Positions 28,400-37,445 of a DNA stretch of 64,000 nucleotides are shown here, piece after piece. The number at the start of each line of letters is the position of its first letter. Position 1 is the first letter of the stretch. Under the pieces are notes generated by a model, which was not told the origin of the DNA, searched no databases, and saw only the letters and a program-made list of their open reading frames with translations. The position numbers and the translations under genes are program-made. The stretch is from Rhodobacteraceae bacterium QY30 (lineage in GTDB: Bacteria > Pseudomonadota > Alphaproteobacteria > Rhodobacterales > Rhodobacteraceae): positions 2,898,501 through 2,962,500 of the forward strand of contig CP023454.1 in NCBI GenBank assembly GCA_002356635.1, in the 5' to 3' direction.

Positions 28400-29488
28400 T
28401 CACGCTTGCGCGATGACGTGGCCGTCCGAGGGATCCCAGTGGATGAACAACTCCCTTCCGATCTCGAGCGGCAATCCTGCTAGTTCGTCGTGGCCCTTCT
28501 GGACCCGGATTTCCTGGCCGCCCGGCGCTTCGAGATAGATGGTGGCCGTGGCTCCGACGAACTCCTCGCCGACCATCCGGGCAGAAAACACATTGCGGGT
28601 GCCCGAAGGCCGTTCGGTTGCAAGATGGGTTTTGGTGTCCAGCACGGTCATCGTGGCCGCTGAACCGGGTTGTACCACCGCCGGACCTCCGGTCTCGAAT
28701 TTGCCAAGTGGCGTATCCAGGACAATCCCGCCCCGGTCCCCACGTTCCAGAGTGCCCTGGAAGATGTTGGACGATCCAAGGAATTCGGCAACGAAACGCG
28801 ACCGTGGGGTGCGGTAGATCTCCTGGGGCGTGCCAATCTGTTCGATCTTGCCCCGGCTCATGATCACCACGCGATCCGCCATGGAAAAGGCTTCGGACTG
28901 GCTGTGGGTGACATAGACGAAAGTGATCCCGGTCTCGCGCTGGAGGTTCTTCAGGACGGACTGCATCCGCACCTTCAGCGCGGCATCCAGTGCCGAAAGG
29001 GGTTCGTCCAGCAGAAGGATTTCGGGTTCGACCACCAGCGACCGCGCCAGCGCCACCCGCTGCCGCTGGCCGCCGGACAGCTGGCTGATGTTGCGCTCGG
29101 CGAACTCGGTGATCTGCATCCGGTCCAGCCACTGTTCCGCCCGCCGCCGCCGCTCGACCTTGCCCACGCCGCGCATCTTCAGGGCGAATTCCACGTTCTC
29201 GCGGACATTGAGAAAGGGAAACAGCGCCAGGCTTTGCCAGACCATCGGGGTGTCGCGGCTCCAGGTCGGCAGGTCGTTGATCGGTTTTCCCGCCAGGCGG
29301 ATCACACCTTCGCTGGGCGCCTCCAGCCCGGCCAGCATCCGCAGTGTCGTGGTCTTGCCACAGCCGGAGGACCCCATGATCGCAAGGAATTCGCCCTTGC
29401 GGATCTCGAAATCCAGCTTCTGCACGGCCAGGAAGTTGCCGAAGCGTTTCACGACGCCTTCGAAGGAAACCAGGGTATCGCGGCTCAT
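28400..29488 (-). CDS. ABC transporter ATP-binding protein, PotA type
   Basis: A 362-residue ATPase of the spermidine/putrescine-type importer family. Walker A is GSSGCGKTTT, the Q-loop lies in TPMVWQSLALFPF, the signature is LSGGQRQRVALARS and Walker B is ILLLDEPLSALDA. The C-terminal 110 residues form the regulatory TOBE domain. AAGGAG sits six bases before the ATG at 29488, two bases after the permease stop. It powers uptake through the two permeases encoded upstream. Confidence 0.93.
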   Translation of the reverse strand: MSRDTLVSFEGVVKRFGNFLAVQKLDFEIRKGEFLAIMGSSGCGKTTTLRMLAGLEAPSEGVIRLAGKPINDLPTWSRDTPMVWQSLALFPFLNVRENVEFALKMRGVGKVERRRRAEQWLDRMQITEFAERNISQLSGGQRQRVALARSLVVEPEILLLDEPLSALDAALKVRMQSVLKNLQRETGITFVYVTHSQSEAFSMADRVVIMSRGKIEQIGTPQEIYRTPRSRFVAEFLGSSNIFQGTLERGDRGGIVLDTPLGKFETGGPAVVQPGSAATMTVLDTKTHLATERPSGTRNVFSARMVGEEFVGATATIYLEAPGGQEIRVQKGHDELAGLPLEIGRELFIHWDPSDGHVIAQA

Positions 29489-29490
29489 GA

Positions 29491-30312
29491 TTACTCCTTG
29501 TCGGCGGGGGTGGCACCGCGACCCGACAGCAGAAGCTGCGCCAGGATCACGAGCGTCATGGAGAGGATGAAGACGAAAGTTCCGATGGCGTTGATCCGCG
29601 GGCTGACCTGGCCCTGCAGGAAGCCCAGGACCTTGACGGGCAGCGTCTCGTTCAGGCCCGAAACGAACCAGGCGACGGCGAATTCGTCGAATGAAACCGC
29701 CATGGTAATGAACAGCGCGCCCAGGATTGCGGGCATGGTGAAGGGCACGATGACATGGCGCATCGTCTTCCACTCGGATGCGCCCAGGTTCCAGGCCGCG
29801 GGCTCAAGCGCCGGATCCATCTGGGACAGGCGCAAGCGGATGATCGCCATCGCGAAGGGGGCGCAGACAACGACGTGCGAGATGATGACCGAGAGTGCGT
29901 TGCCCGACAGGCTGATGCGGCTGAGATAGGCGAGCATGGCCAGACCGAGGATAATCACGGGGATTGTCGGCGGAAGAAGGGCCAGAGCCAGATACACCTG
30001 CTTGCCGGTGAACATGTAGCGATAGTCGGTATAGGCCGCGCCGAACCCCAGCGCCGTCGAGACGACACCCACGATGACACCCACGAACAGGGTGTTGCGC
30101 GCCCCTTCCCACACCAGAGGATCCATGGCGATCGCCCGGTACCAGTCCAGCGAAAACTGGCCCAGCGGAATCGACGGGAAACGGTCGGAGTTGAAGCTGA
30201 AGACGAAGCTGGCCGCGATCGGCGCGAAGACGAAGGCATAGGCCAGAACGATGTAGGCCATCAGCGCCCAGTCCACGGCCCGGTTACGGTTCAGGTCGTC
30301 AGAGCCGTTCAT
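29491..30312 (-). CDS. ABC transporter permease, PotC type
   Basis: A 273-residue inner-membrane protein with six helices. The EAA loop, which docks the ATPase, is LEPAAWNLGASEWKTMRHVI. The start ATG overlaps the stop of the preceding permease by four bases (ATGA), so the two are translationally coupled. It belongs with the substrate-binding protein, the partner permease and the ATPase in one minus-strand operon. Confidence 0.93.
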   Translation of the reverse strand: MNGSDDLNRNRAVDWALMAYIVLAYAFVFAPIAASFVFSFNSDRFPSIPLGQFSLDWYRAIAMDPLVWEGARNTLFVGVIVGVVSTALGFGAAYTDYRYMFTGKQVYLALALLPPTIPVIILGLAMLAYLSRISLSGNALSVIISHVVVCAPFAMAIIRLRLSQMDPALEPAAWNLGASEWKTMRHVIVPFTMPAILGALFITMAVSFDEFAVAWFVSGLNETLPVKVLGFLQGQVSPRINAIGTFVFILSMTLVILAQLLLSGRGATPADKE

Positions 30313-31154
30313 TTCGTCTTCCCCTTGTAGGCGAATTTCACCGCAGCAAAAGCGACCAACATCAGCGTTCCGATCATTGTCAGAGCAATGACAGCGGCGC
30401 GGGGCCATTGCTGCCCGGATTTCGTGGTGTCGGTAATCAGGATCGAGAGCGTCGTCGGCTCGCCTCCGCCCAGGTAGACCGGACTGACAAAGTCACCGAA
30501 CGACAGGATGAAGCAGAACAGCGCGGCTATCACCAGGCCCACCCGGGCCGACGGGATGACGACCGCGAATACCGTTCGCACCCGTCCACAGCGCAGGTTG
30601 TGCGCGGCCTCGATCAGGGTCCGGTCAAGGAACGCCAGGCTGAACAGTTGCAGCAGGACCACCAGCGGGAAACTCAGCGTCAGGTAACCGATGATCGTGG
30701 CGCCGACGGTATTGAGCATCTGGAAGGGGCCAAGGCCGACCCACCCGAGGATCACGTTGATGATCCCGTTGTCAGAGAGGAAGATCTGCCAGGAATAGAC
30801 GCGGACCAGGTAGCTGGTGAAGAACGGGATGACCATCAGAAAGACCGCCCAGCGGCGGGCAGCGTCCGACAGCTTGAAGGCGATGGCATAAGCGGCCGGA
30901 AAGGCGAGAACGCTGGTCAGGACCGATGCGGCGGCGGCCAGCGCAAAAGTTGTGCCATAGGCTTGCCAGAACACCCCGCGCCCATAGATCGTGGTCCAGT
31001 TCACCATGTTGAAATCTGGCCGCATGGTGAAGTTCTTTACCGTCCAGAACGACAGCGCGATCAGGAACAGCAACGGAAAGACGAAGAACAGGATCTGCCA
31101 GATCAGCAGCGGCAGCGAGAACGTCAAACCATATAGGGAAATCTTGCGTCGCAT
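30309..31154 (-). CDS. ABC transporter permease, PotB type
   Basis: A 281-residue permease starting MRRKISLYGLTFSLPLLIWQ, with six predicted helices. The EAA loop is TLIEAAHNLRCGRVRTVFAV. The ATG at 31154 gives the family's usual length; the frame extends further upstream without homology. It pairs with the 29491 permease to form the channel of a polyamine-class (type I) importer. Confidence 0.92.
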   Translation of the reverse strand: MRRKISLYGLTFSLPLLIWQILFFVFPLLFLIALSFWTVKNFTMRPDFNMVNWTTIYGRGVFWQAYGTTFALAAAASVLTSVLAFPAAYAIAFKLSDAARRWAVFLMVIPFFTSYLVRVYSWQIFLSDNGIINVILGWVGLGPFQMLNTVGATIIGYLTLSFPLVVLLQLFSLAFLDRTLIEAAHNLRCGRVRTVFAVVIPSARVGLVIAALFCFILSFGDFVSPVYLGGGEPTTLSILITDTTKSGQQWPRAAVIALTMIGTLMLVAFAAVKFAYKGKTK

Positions 31155-31237
31155 TGGCGGGGCGCACTCCGGCTGATGGGATGCGGGGCCGGTGGAGGGA
31201 GAGAGCCGCCGGCCCACGCGTTCAGGGAACCCGGATA

Positions 31238-32362
31238 TCAGGCGCCCTTGTATTCCGACCAGAAGTCGTTCCAGGTCTCCAGATCCTGCTGGATCGGCCA
31301 CTGCCGGTACTTGATCCGCCCCGCGCGGATCATGTCCATCGCATTGCCCGCTTCCTTGGTCATGCCCTGGCGCTTGGCTTCGGCCGGGTTCTCGGCCTGC
31401 AACACTTCCCAGCCCTTCTGGTTGGGGATCAGCGCCGGATAGGCCGCCATCTGGGCCGATTTCGCCTGTCCCTTCGCCGAGGTGATGTACTGGATCCACT
31501 TCTTGGCCAGATCTGCTTTCTGCGATCCCTTGCCGATCGAGAAGCATTCCGACCACTGAAGCCCGCCCTGTTCCGGGATGACGGACCGCACCTTGGCGCC
31601 GTTCTTTTCCAGCACACCGGTGATCCAGTCACCGATGCCGCAGAAGGCCAGCATCTGCCCGTCGTTCAGCGACGAGAAGGTGCCGCCGTAATCGAAAAAG
31701 CCGCCGATCTGCGGCCGCAGCGTCTTCGTCTTTTCCTTGACGGCAGTCCAGGCGGCCTCGTCTATGTCATAGGGGCTGGCGTTGCCGTTCAGCAGGCTCA
31801 TCTGGCCCAGGTTCGGCAGGTGCCAGTCGAAATGGCCAACCTTGCCGGTCAGCTTCGGATCCCAGAAGACGTTGTAGTTGGCGGCCTCGGCTTCGGTCAG
31901 TGCGTCCGTGTTGTAGGCCACGCCCAGGAAGCCGAAGCGGGTGACCAGCGAGAAGAGCTTGCCGTCCTGCCAGTTGCCCGGGAAGTTCTGGAATTCAGGG
32001 AAATAATCCGCCAGCGCATAGTCGTTCGGGTCCAGTTCCTCGACATAGCCGGCGGCGTTCAGCGCCTGGACATATTCGGCGTCCGACAGGATCACGTCGA
32101 AGGTGCCCGGAGGAGACTGCGAGATCAGTCCCAGCATGTTGTCGCCGCCGGTGTAGTATTTCGGGATGAACTTGACGTTGTTCTCGGCCTCGAACTCGGC
32201 AACGATGTCGGGCTCGGCATGGCCATACCAGGCCAGCATGGTCAATTCGGTCGGTGCGGCAAAGGCGCGGCGCGAAAGCATGGGCAGGGCCAGCGTGGCG
32301 GCCCCGGTTGCAAGAAGGGCCCGGCGCGTCAGCCCGGTGTCCGGCCGTTCGATCTTCGGCAT
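31238..32362 (-). CDS. ABC transporter substrate-binding protein, PotD/PotF class
   Basis: A 374-residue periplasmic binding protein with a twin-arginine signal (TRRALLATGAATLALPML). The mature part begins ELTMLAWYGHAEPDIVAEFE and has the extracellular solute-binding family 1/PotD layout (FDVILSDAEYVQAL, LFSLVTRFGFLGVAYNTDAL). The ligand cannot be read from sequence. It heads the importer operon, 83 bases before the first permease. Position between polyamine synthesis genes and creatinine-degradation genes allows two readings of its substrate. Confidence 0.92.
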   Translation of the reverse strand: MPKIERPDTGLTRRALLATGAATLALPMLSRRAFAAPTELTMLAWYGHAEPDIVAEFEAENNVKFIPKYYTGGDNMLGLISQSPPGTFDVILSDAEYVQALNAAGYVEELDPNDYALADYFPEFQNFPGNWQDGKLFSLVTRFGFLGVAYNTDALTEAEAANYNVFWDPKLTGKVGHFDWHLPNLGQMSLLNGNASPYDIDEAAWTAVKEKTKTLRPQIGGFFDYGGTFSSLNDGQMLAFCGIGDWITGVLEKNGAKVRSVIPEQGGLQWSECFSIGKGSQKADLAKKWIQYITSAKGQAKSAQMAAYPALIPNQKGWEVLQAENPAEAKRQGMTKEAGNAMDMIRAGRIKYRQWPIQQDLETWNDFWSEYKGA

Positions 32363-32491
32363 GTCGATAACTCCCCGTTGTGTGCTCAGTGGCGTTCTTG
32401 ATTAATCCGACGTTAGGAGATCGAAGCGATGCGGCAAAATCCGTTCTTGAAATCCACTGATAAGCGCCGGTTATGCGGATGGACGTTCTTC

Positions 32492-33385
32492 TCAGGTTGG
32501 CAACGTCTTGACGCCCGAACCAACCGATTCCAGACCAGCCACCAGTTCACTGACCAGTTGCAGGCCAGCCGCTGACAGGCGGGGATGCTTGTAGAACAGG
32601 CCGATCCGCAACGGATCGAGGATCGGGAACCCTTCGCTTTCGCCCAGTTCACGCATGCCCGGCAGCATGGTGGCATGGGTCAGCGCCGTGACGCACAGCC
32701 CGTTCAGCACGGCATTCTGCAGGCCGGAAATTCCCGGCCCCGTATAGACGATCCGCCAGCGCCGCCCGGCGTCGTTCAGCGAATCCAGCATCCGGGCACG
32801 GTAGTCGCAACCTTCCAGATGCGCACCCAGCGGCACGGGACGGTCCCGGTCCAACGTCATCGAATCGGCGGCGGCCCAGATCGGCTGTTCCATCCAGGCC
32901 CGCGACAGGTAAGGCATCCGCGCCGTCGGCATGGTGGCGACGATGATGTCGAGGTCGTCCGACCGTAGAAGTCGGTGCAGCTCGCGGCTGAGATCGCAGT
33001 GGATTTCCAGTTCCACATCGTGGTGGCAACGCAGGAATGTGGTCAGGGTGTTTTGAAGGAACGCGACCGCATAGTCGGTGGGCAGGCCGATTCTCAGGAT
33101 GCCGGTCATCTCGGACCGATGAAAGAAATGCACCGCTTCATCATTGATCCGCACCATCTCGCGTGCGTAGGACAGAAGCGCCTCGCCTGCCGGAGTGGGA
33201 TGAATTGCCCTGCCTTCCTGCACCAGGAGAGGAGAGCGGACCAGTTCCTCAAGCCGCCGGATCTGCAGGGAAATCGCAGGTTGGCTGCGACCGAGCAACG
33301 CCCCGGCCTTGGAGTGGCCTCCCAGTTCCACCACGGCGAGGAAGGTGCGCAACAGATCGGTCGGGAGGTTGGTGATCAGCGCCAT
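32492..33385 (-). CDS. LysR-family transcriptional regulator
   Basis: A 297-residue regulator. Residues 8-67 form the winged helix (LLRTFLAVVELGGHSKAGAL, RSQPAISLQIRRLEELV), with the effector domain after GILRIGLPTDYA. It is the first gene upstream of the importer operon on the same strand and is divergent from the creatininase gene, 99 bases away. It therefore probably controls both units. A perfect dyad lies between it and creatininase. Confidence 0.92.
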   Translation of the reverse strand: MALITNLPTDLLRTFLAVVELGGHSKAGALLGRSQPAISLQIRRLEELVRSPLLVQEGRAIHPTPAGEALLSYAREMVRINDEAVHFFHRSEMTGILRIGLPTDYAVAFLQNTLTTFLRCHHDVELEIHCDLSRELHRLLRSDDLDIIVATMPTARMPYLSRAWMEQPIWAAADSMTLDRDRPVPLGAHLEGCDYRARMLDSLNDAGRRWRIVYTGPGISGLQNAVLNGLCVTALTHATMLPGMRELGESEGFPILDPLRIGLFYKHPRLSAAGLQLVSELVAGLESVGSGVKTLPT

Positions 33386-33398
33386 GGATTTGCCCCGT

Positions 33399-33412
33399 CA
33401 ATGCGAGCATTG
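33399..33412. promoter_or_regulatory. Palindrome in the lysR/creatininase divergent promoter
   Basis: CAATGC-GA-GCATTG is a perfect 14-base palindrome located 14 bases before lysR and 73 bases before creatininase. Its place and symmetry fit a LysR binding site. Binding is inferred. Confidence 0.45.
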
Positions 33413-33484
33413 CGACAATCTATTTTCCTTATCCACACCCCGCAACGTAGATTTTCTTCATTCCTCTTACAGGTTCGGGCCACC

Positions 33485-34261
33485 ATGAAACACAGCACCG
33501 CCTTCGCTTCGGAACTTACCTGGCCTGAATACGCCGCTGCCGTGAAGGGCGGTCAGACGCCGATCCTGATTCCCATCGGCTCGATGGAGCAGCACGGCCA
33601 CCACATGCCGCTGCATGTCGACGTCCTGCTGCCGACCGAATTCGCGCGGCGCGTGGCGCTGGAAATCGGCGCCCTGGTCGCGCCGCCCTTCACATATGGC
33701 TACAAGTCGCATCAGAAGTCGGGGGGTGGCAATCACCTGCCGGGCACAACAAGCCTGGACGGCGCGACTCTGGTCGCGGCACTGAAGGACGTGGTCAAGG
33801 AATTCGCCCGTCACGGCGTGCGCAAGATCTGCCTGGTGAACGGCCATTTCGAGAATTCATGGTTCATCGTCGAAGGCATCGACCTTGCGCTGCGGGAACT
33901 GCGCTGGGACGGGATCACCGACCTCAAGGTCGTCGTCCTGTCCTATTGGGACTTCGTCCACAAGGAGGCCATCGCCAGGCTCTATCCGGATGGCTTCCCC
34001 GGTTGGGATGTCGAACACGGCGGGGTGCTGGAAACCTCACTGATGCTGGCTTTGTACCCCGAGCACGTCCATCTTGACCGCGCGGTGGATCACGCCCCCG
34101 CGACCTTCCCGCCCTACGACGTCTATCCGGTCAAGCCGGAATGGACCCCATGCTCGGGCACGCTCTCGTCGCCCAAAGATGCCTCGGTCGAGAAGGGCCA
34201 TATCCTTCTGGAGGTTTGCACCACGGGAATATGTGCTGCACTGACGTCCGAATTTGGCTGA
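33485..34261 (+). CDS. Creatininase (creatinine amidohydrolase)
   Basis: A 258-residue enzyme converting creatinine to creatine. It matches Pseudomonas creatininase closely from ELTWPEYAAAV to the C-terminus. Metal ligands align as E35, H37 (SMEQHGHH), D46 (HVDVLLP), H121 and E123 (NGHFENSWF). The creatininase-specific strings KSGGGNHLPGTTSLDGATL and VVVLSYWDFVHK are present, which the wider creatininase family lacks. The ATG at 33485 gives the family start. Creatinase, the next enzyme, is encoded convergently 170 bases on. Confidence 0.93.
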   Translation: MKHSTAFASELTWPEYAAAVKGGQTPILIPIGSMEQHGHHMPLHVDVLLPTEFARRVALEIGALVAPPFTYGYKSHQKSGGGNHLPGTTSLDGATLVAALKDVVKEFARHGVRKICLVNGHFENSWFIVEGIDLALRELRWDGITDLKVVVLSYWDFVHKEAIARLYPDGFPGWDVEHGGVLETSLMLALYPEHVHLDRAVDHAPATFPPYDVYPVKPEWTPCSGTLSSPKDASVEKGHILLEVCTTGICAALTSEFG

Positions 34262-34284
34262 ATCCTCTTTCCTCTGATGCCTCG

Positions 34285-34302
34285 GGGGGCCTTCCGGCCC
34301 CC
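34285..34302 (+). terminator. Terminator of creatininase
   Basis: GGGGGCC-TTCC-GGCCCCC followed by TTCTTGTTT, 23 bases after the creatininase stop codon. Confidence 0.7.
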
Positions 34303-34393
34303 TTCTTGTTTGGAGGATGTCTGCAAATCGCCTCGCTTTGGTTCCTTTGCCCGCTGTCGCGCCGCAAACCCGTTCCGTACCGCCCAAGAAGAA

Positions 34394-34413
34394 GGGGCCG
34401 GTCTCCCGGCCCC
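34394..34413 (-). terminator. Terminator of creatinase
   Basis: On the minus strand GGGGCCGG-GAGA-CCGGCCCC is followed by TTCTTCTTGG, about 20 bases past the creatinase stop codon. Each of the two convergent genes thus has its own terminator. Confidence 0.7.
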
Positions 34414-34434
34414 CGTACCGCCTGATCGGGACGA

Positions 34435-35649
34435 TCAGTTCCTGATGATGTTGTGCTCGGGTCCGAAGGGGAAACCGGTGATGTTCTCGGCCCCGGTCTC
34501 GGTCACGATCAGGATGTCGTGCTCCCGGTAGCCGCCCGCGCCCGGTGTGCCCTCGGGCAGCATGACCATCGGTTCCATCGACACCACCATGCCCGGCTTC
34601 AGTTCCGTCTCGATGTCCTCGCGCAGTTCCACCCCCGCCTCGCGGCCGTAGTAGTGCGACAGGACGCCGAACGAGTGGCCATATCCGAACGAGCGGTACT
34701 TCAGCAGGTCCCACTGCCGGTACATGTCGTTCAGTTCCAGCGCAATCTCGTTGCACTTGGCGCCGGGCTTGATCAGCTCCAGTCCCCGGCGGTGGACGGC
34801 GACGTTCTTCTCCCAGATGTCCAGGCTTGCGTCATCGACGTGGTCGCAGAACAGCGTCCGCTCCAGCGCGGTGTAGTAGCCGAAGATCATCGGGAAGGTG
34901 TTCAAGGACAGGATCTCGCCCGACTTCACCTTCTTGTTCGTCACCGGGTTGTGCGCGCCGTCGGTGTTGATGCCCGACTGGAACCAGGTCCAGGTATCCA
35001 TCAGTTCGACGAAGGGGAACGAGGCCGCGATCTCGCGGATCATCGCGTTGGTCCCGGCGATGGCGACCTCATGCTCGGGCACGCCCGCCTTGACCGCGCC
35101 CGCCACGGCCCAGCCGCCCACGTCGCAGATGCGCGCGCCGGTGCGGATCAGCTTGTGCTCCTCGGCCGACTTGATCGACCGCATCCACATCGAGGGCTGG
35201 CCGATGTCCACGAACTCCACCCCCGGCAGCGCCGCTTCCAGCGCCTTGCGGTAGTCGAGGTGAACGTGGTCGAACTCGATCCCCAGCCGCTTGACGCCCG
35301 GGGTCAGCTGGCGCACCGCCCGGTAGAAGTTGTCGCGCCGCCAATCGGTGTAGGTGATGTTGCCGCCGAAGCTGCGGCGCCAGGGCTGCCCGCCGTCGAT
35401 CCCGGCCGAGATCGTGGTGGCGTTGTCCTGCGTGATCACCATGCCGTATTTGCGGCCAAAGTAGCAGTAGAGCCATCCCGAATAGTAATTGATGCAGTGA
35501 TAGGACGTGAACAGCGCCGCATCGACATTGTTTGCCGCCATCCAGCCGCGCACATCATCCTGACGGCGCTTCATCTCGGCGTCGGAGAAGGGCGAATAAT
35601 CCTTCTCGCCATTGTGCCATTCCATGACATGCAGCATGTCTTCGGTCAT
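34435..35649 (-). CDS. Creatinase (creatine amidinohydrolase), M24-fold
   Basis: A 404-residue enzyme hydrolysing creatine to sarcosine and urea. It is a metal-free member of the 'pita-bread' M24 fold and is near-colinear with Pseudomonas putida creatinase. The catalytic His is H233 (GINTDGAHNPVT), with Glu263 (TALERTLF) and Glu359 (VVSMEPM), one residue offset from the characterised enzyme. Other matching blocks are FTSYHCINYYSGWLYC and FGYGHSFGVLSHYYGREAG. The metal ligands of true peptidases are absent. No sarcosine oxidase gene lies within the window. Confidence 0.95.
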   Translation of the reverse strand: MTEDMLHVMEWHNGEKDYSPFSDAEMKRRQDDVRGWMAANNVDAALFTSYHCINYYSGWLYCYFGRKYGMVITQDNATTISAGIDGGQPWRRSFGGNITYTDWRRDNFYRAVRQLTPGVKRLGIEFDHVHLDYRKALEAALPGVEFVDIGQPSMWMRSIKSAEEHKLIRTGARICDVGGWAVAGAVKAGVPEHEVAIAGTNAMIREIAASFPFVELMDTWTWFQSGINTDGAHNPVTNKKVKSGEILSLNTFPMIFGYYTALERTLFCDHVDDASLDIWEKNVAVHRRGLELIKPGAKCNEIALELNDMYRQWDLLKYRSFGYGHSFGVLSHYYGREAGVELREDIETELKPGMVVSMEPMVMLPEGTPGAGGYREHDILIVTETGAENITGFPFGPEHNIIRN

Positions 35650-36193
35650 CGTGCCGATCCCTTTCCCGTAGTGTGGCTGATCTGGCCATCAACCTACCGC
35701 GCGCTCCTCCCCCGAAGAAATTTGTTCTGGTTATCCTTGCATTTGACACACGAAGGTGGCGTCAAGCTCCCTGCCGAGCCACGGATATCCCTCTGAAAAG
35801 CAGCCTGCGTCGAACTCTGTCGTCATGGCTGATGCACATGGACTGGATCACGTTCCGGCCGCGCAACTGGCGGCCCCCAGCGGCCAGCGGTGCCGGGGCG
35901 AGCGACCTTGGTGCAGTCGTCGACCGATCGCGGGGACGGTGGCGAAGGATCACGGATGCAGGGGGCAGCGACACGCCGGGAACCGGGTGCAACTTGCCGG
36001 AACGCGACGCAAAAAAATTCCCCGGTTGTCGGGGTGAGGGACAACCGGGGGAAGAACGGTGTGGATTTTGAATGCGCGATGGCTCTCACGCAGGGGCTTT
36101 GTGCCACGGCGGACGGCGCCGGAGAACCTGTGCGTTCGGCCGTCGCGGATCGCCATTCGGATGGCCGATGCCCTTCCGTATGCCCAAGGCCGC
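35650..36193. other. 540-bp intergenic region with one terminator
   Basis: It holds the creatinase promoter region at its left and a strong minus-strand terminator at 36018-36053. Frames in between have no homology or ribosome sites. I see no other element. Confidence 0.45.
36018..36053 (-). terminator. Rho-independent terminator
   Basis: CCCCGGTTGTC (36020-36030) pairs with GACAACCGGGG (36040-36050). On the minus strand the stem is followed by seven T (A7 at 36011-36017). It is placed about 140 bases after the VOC-protein gene. Confidence 0.75.
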
Positions 36194-36673
36194 TTAGCCC
36201 CGGCGGGCGGCCTCGATCGCGGCGACGTCGATCTTGCGCATCTCCAGCATCGCCTCGAAGGCGCGCCGCCATTCCTCGCCGCCGGCAGCCATGGCTTCGG
36301 TCAGCACACGTGGGGTGATCTGCCAGGAAATTCCCCATTTGTCCTTGCACCAGCCGCAGGCACTTTCCTGGCCGCCGTTCCCGACGATGGCATTCCAGTA
36401 ACGGTCGGTTTCCTCCTGGTCGTCGGTGGCGACCTGGAACGAGAAGGATTCATTGTGCTGGAACAGTGGGCCGCCGTTCAGGCCGATGCAAGGAATGCCC
36501 AGGACGGTAAAATCCACCGTCAGTACGTCCCCCGCCTTGCCCGAGGGGTAATCGGCCGGCGCCCGGTGGATGCTCCGCACCGCGCTGTCGGGAAAGGTAT
36601 CGGCGTAGAAACGTGCCGCCTCCTCGGCCTCCTTGTCGAACCAGAGACAGATGGTGTTCTTTGCAATCGTCAT
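36194..36673 (-). CDS. VOC-superfamily protein, PhnB/3-demethylubiquinone-methyltransferase-like
   Basis: A 159-residue protein of the glyoxalase/bleomycin-resistance fold: IAKNTICLWFDKEAEEAARF, the FTVLGIPCIGLNGGP strand and the CGWCKDKWGISWQITP block typical of the PhnB-like group. Despite the old name, these proteins are not proven methyltransferases, and substrate and reaction are unknown. It is divergent from an AHSA1-type gene, a pair often seen together in actinobacteria and proteobacteria. Confidence 0.88.
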   Translation of the reverse strand: MTIAKNTICLWFDKEAEEAARFYADTFPDSAVRSIHRAPADYPSGKAGDVLTVDFTVLGIPCIGLNGGPLFQHNESFSFQVATDDQEETDRYWNAIVGNGGQESACGWCKDKWGISWQITPRVLTEAMAAGGEEWRRAFEAMLEMRKIDVAAIEAARRG

Positions 36674-36952
36674 GGCCCTGTTCCTTTCGATGTCCGGTCA
36701 GAAGCCGGGGTGGACGGTGGCACCGCGAAACGTCGTGACGGCGATCCTGTTCCCGCCGTCCCGCTTTCCGCAGCAGGAGGCCACGCGGGGCACAGGTCAA
36801 GCCCCGGTCGCCGGCACCCGCCCGGACCCGGCGGGCTGCCGCCTGCATCGCGATGCGTTCCACGCCCTTTCCTGCACAGCGCATGACAACCGCCTTGGTG
36901 GCAACACCTGCCAGGCGTAGGCTGTCGCCCGTCATTTGAAGCGGAGGCTTCC

Positions 36953-37396
36953 ATGCCCAGCACGATTCGCTTGCACCGCGTCTTCAAGACCCGGCCGGAA
37001 AAGGTCTACCGCGCCTTCCTTGAACCGGACGCCATCGCCAGCTGGCTGCCCCCGTTCGGTTTTCTCTGCACGGTCCATGAACTGGACGCCAGGGTGGGCG
37101 GCGCGCACCGGATGTCGTTTCGCAACTTCACCACGGGCCACAGCCATTCCTTCGGCGGCACCTACCGCGAACTGATCCCCGGACAGCGGCTGGTCTATAC
37201 CGACCGTTTCGATGACCCGAACCTGCCCGGCGAAATGACGGTGACTGTCAGCCTGAAGACCGTGGCCTTCGGCACCGAGGTCGCGATCGAACAGGCCGGG
37301 GTGCCCGACCTGATCCCGGCCGATGCCTGCTACCTGGGTTGGCAGGATTCCCTTCGCAAGCTGGCGGCCCTGGTCGAGCCCGAGATCCCTGACTGA
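36953..37396 (+). CDS. SRPBCC (AHSA1-like) family protein
   Basis: A 147-residue START-fold protein: TIRLHRVFKTRPEKVYRAFL, AIASWLPPFGF, then HSFGGTYRELIPGQRLVYTD. Such proteins bind hydrophobic ligands in a deep cavity; no specific ligand is inferable. GGAGG sits six bases before the ATG. It is divergent from the VOC gene across 280 bases and convergent with the monooxygenase gene. Confidence 0.9.
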   Translation: MPSTIRLHRVFKTRPEKVYRAFLEPDAIASWLPPFGFLCTVHELDARVGGAHRMSFRNFTTGHSHSFGGTYRELIPGQRLVYTDRFDDPNLPGEMTVTVSLKTVAFGTEVAIEQAGVPDLIPADACYLGWQDSLRKLAALVEPEIPD

Positions 37397-37404
37397 CGGA
37401 CAAG

Positions 37405-37433
37405 GGGTGCGCCGAGTTACCGGCGGCGCACCC
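37405..37433. terminator. Shared hairpin between convergent genes
   Basis: GGGTGCGCC (37405-37413) pairs with GGCGCACCC (37425-37433). It lies between the stop codons of the SRPBCC gene (37396) and the monooxygenase gene (37446) and probably serves both, although neither side has a long T-run. Confidence 0.5.
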
Positions 37434-37445
37434 TGTCGTCCCGCC

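Noticed and set aside
34435-35649. Calling this gene a metallopeptidase (Xaa-Pro aminopeptidase) from its M24 fold
   Set aside because: The metal ligands are absent, and the whole sequence including H233, E263 and E359 matches creatinase.
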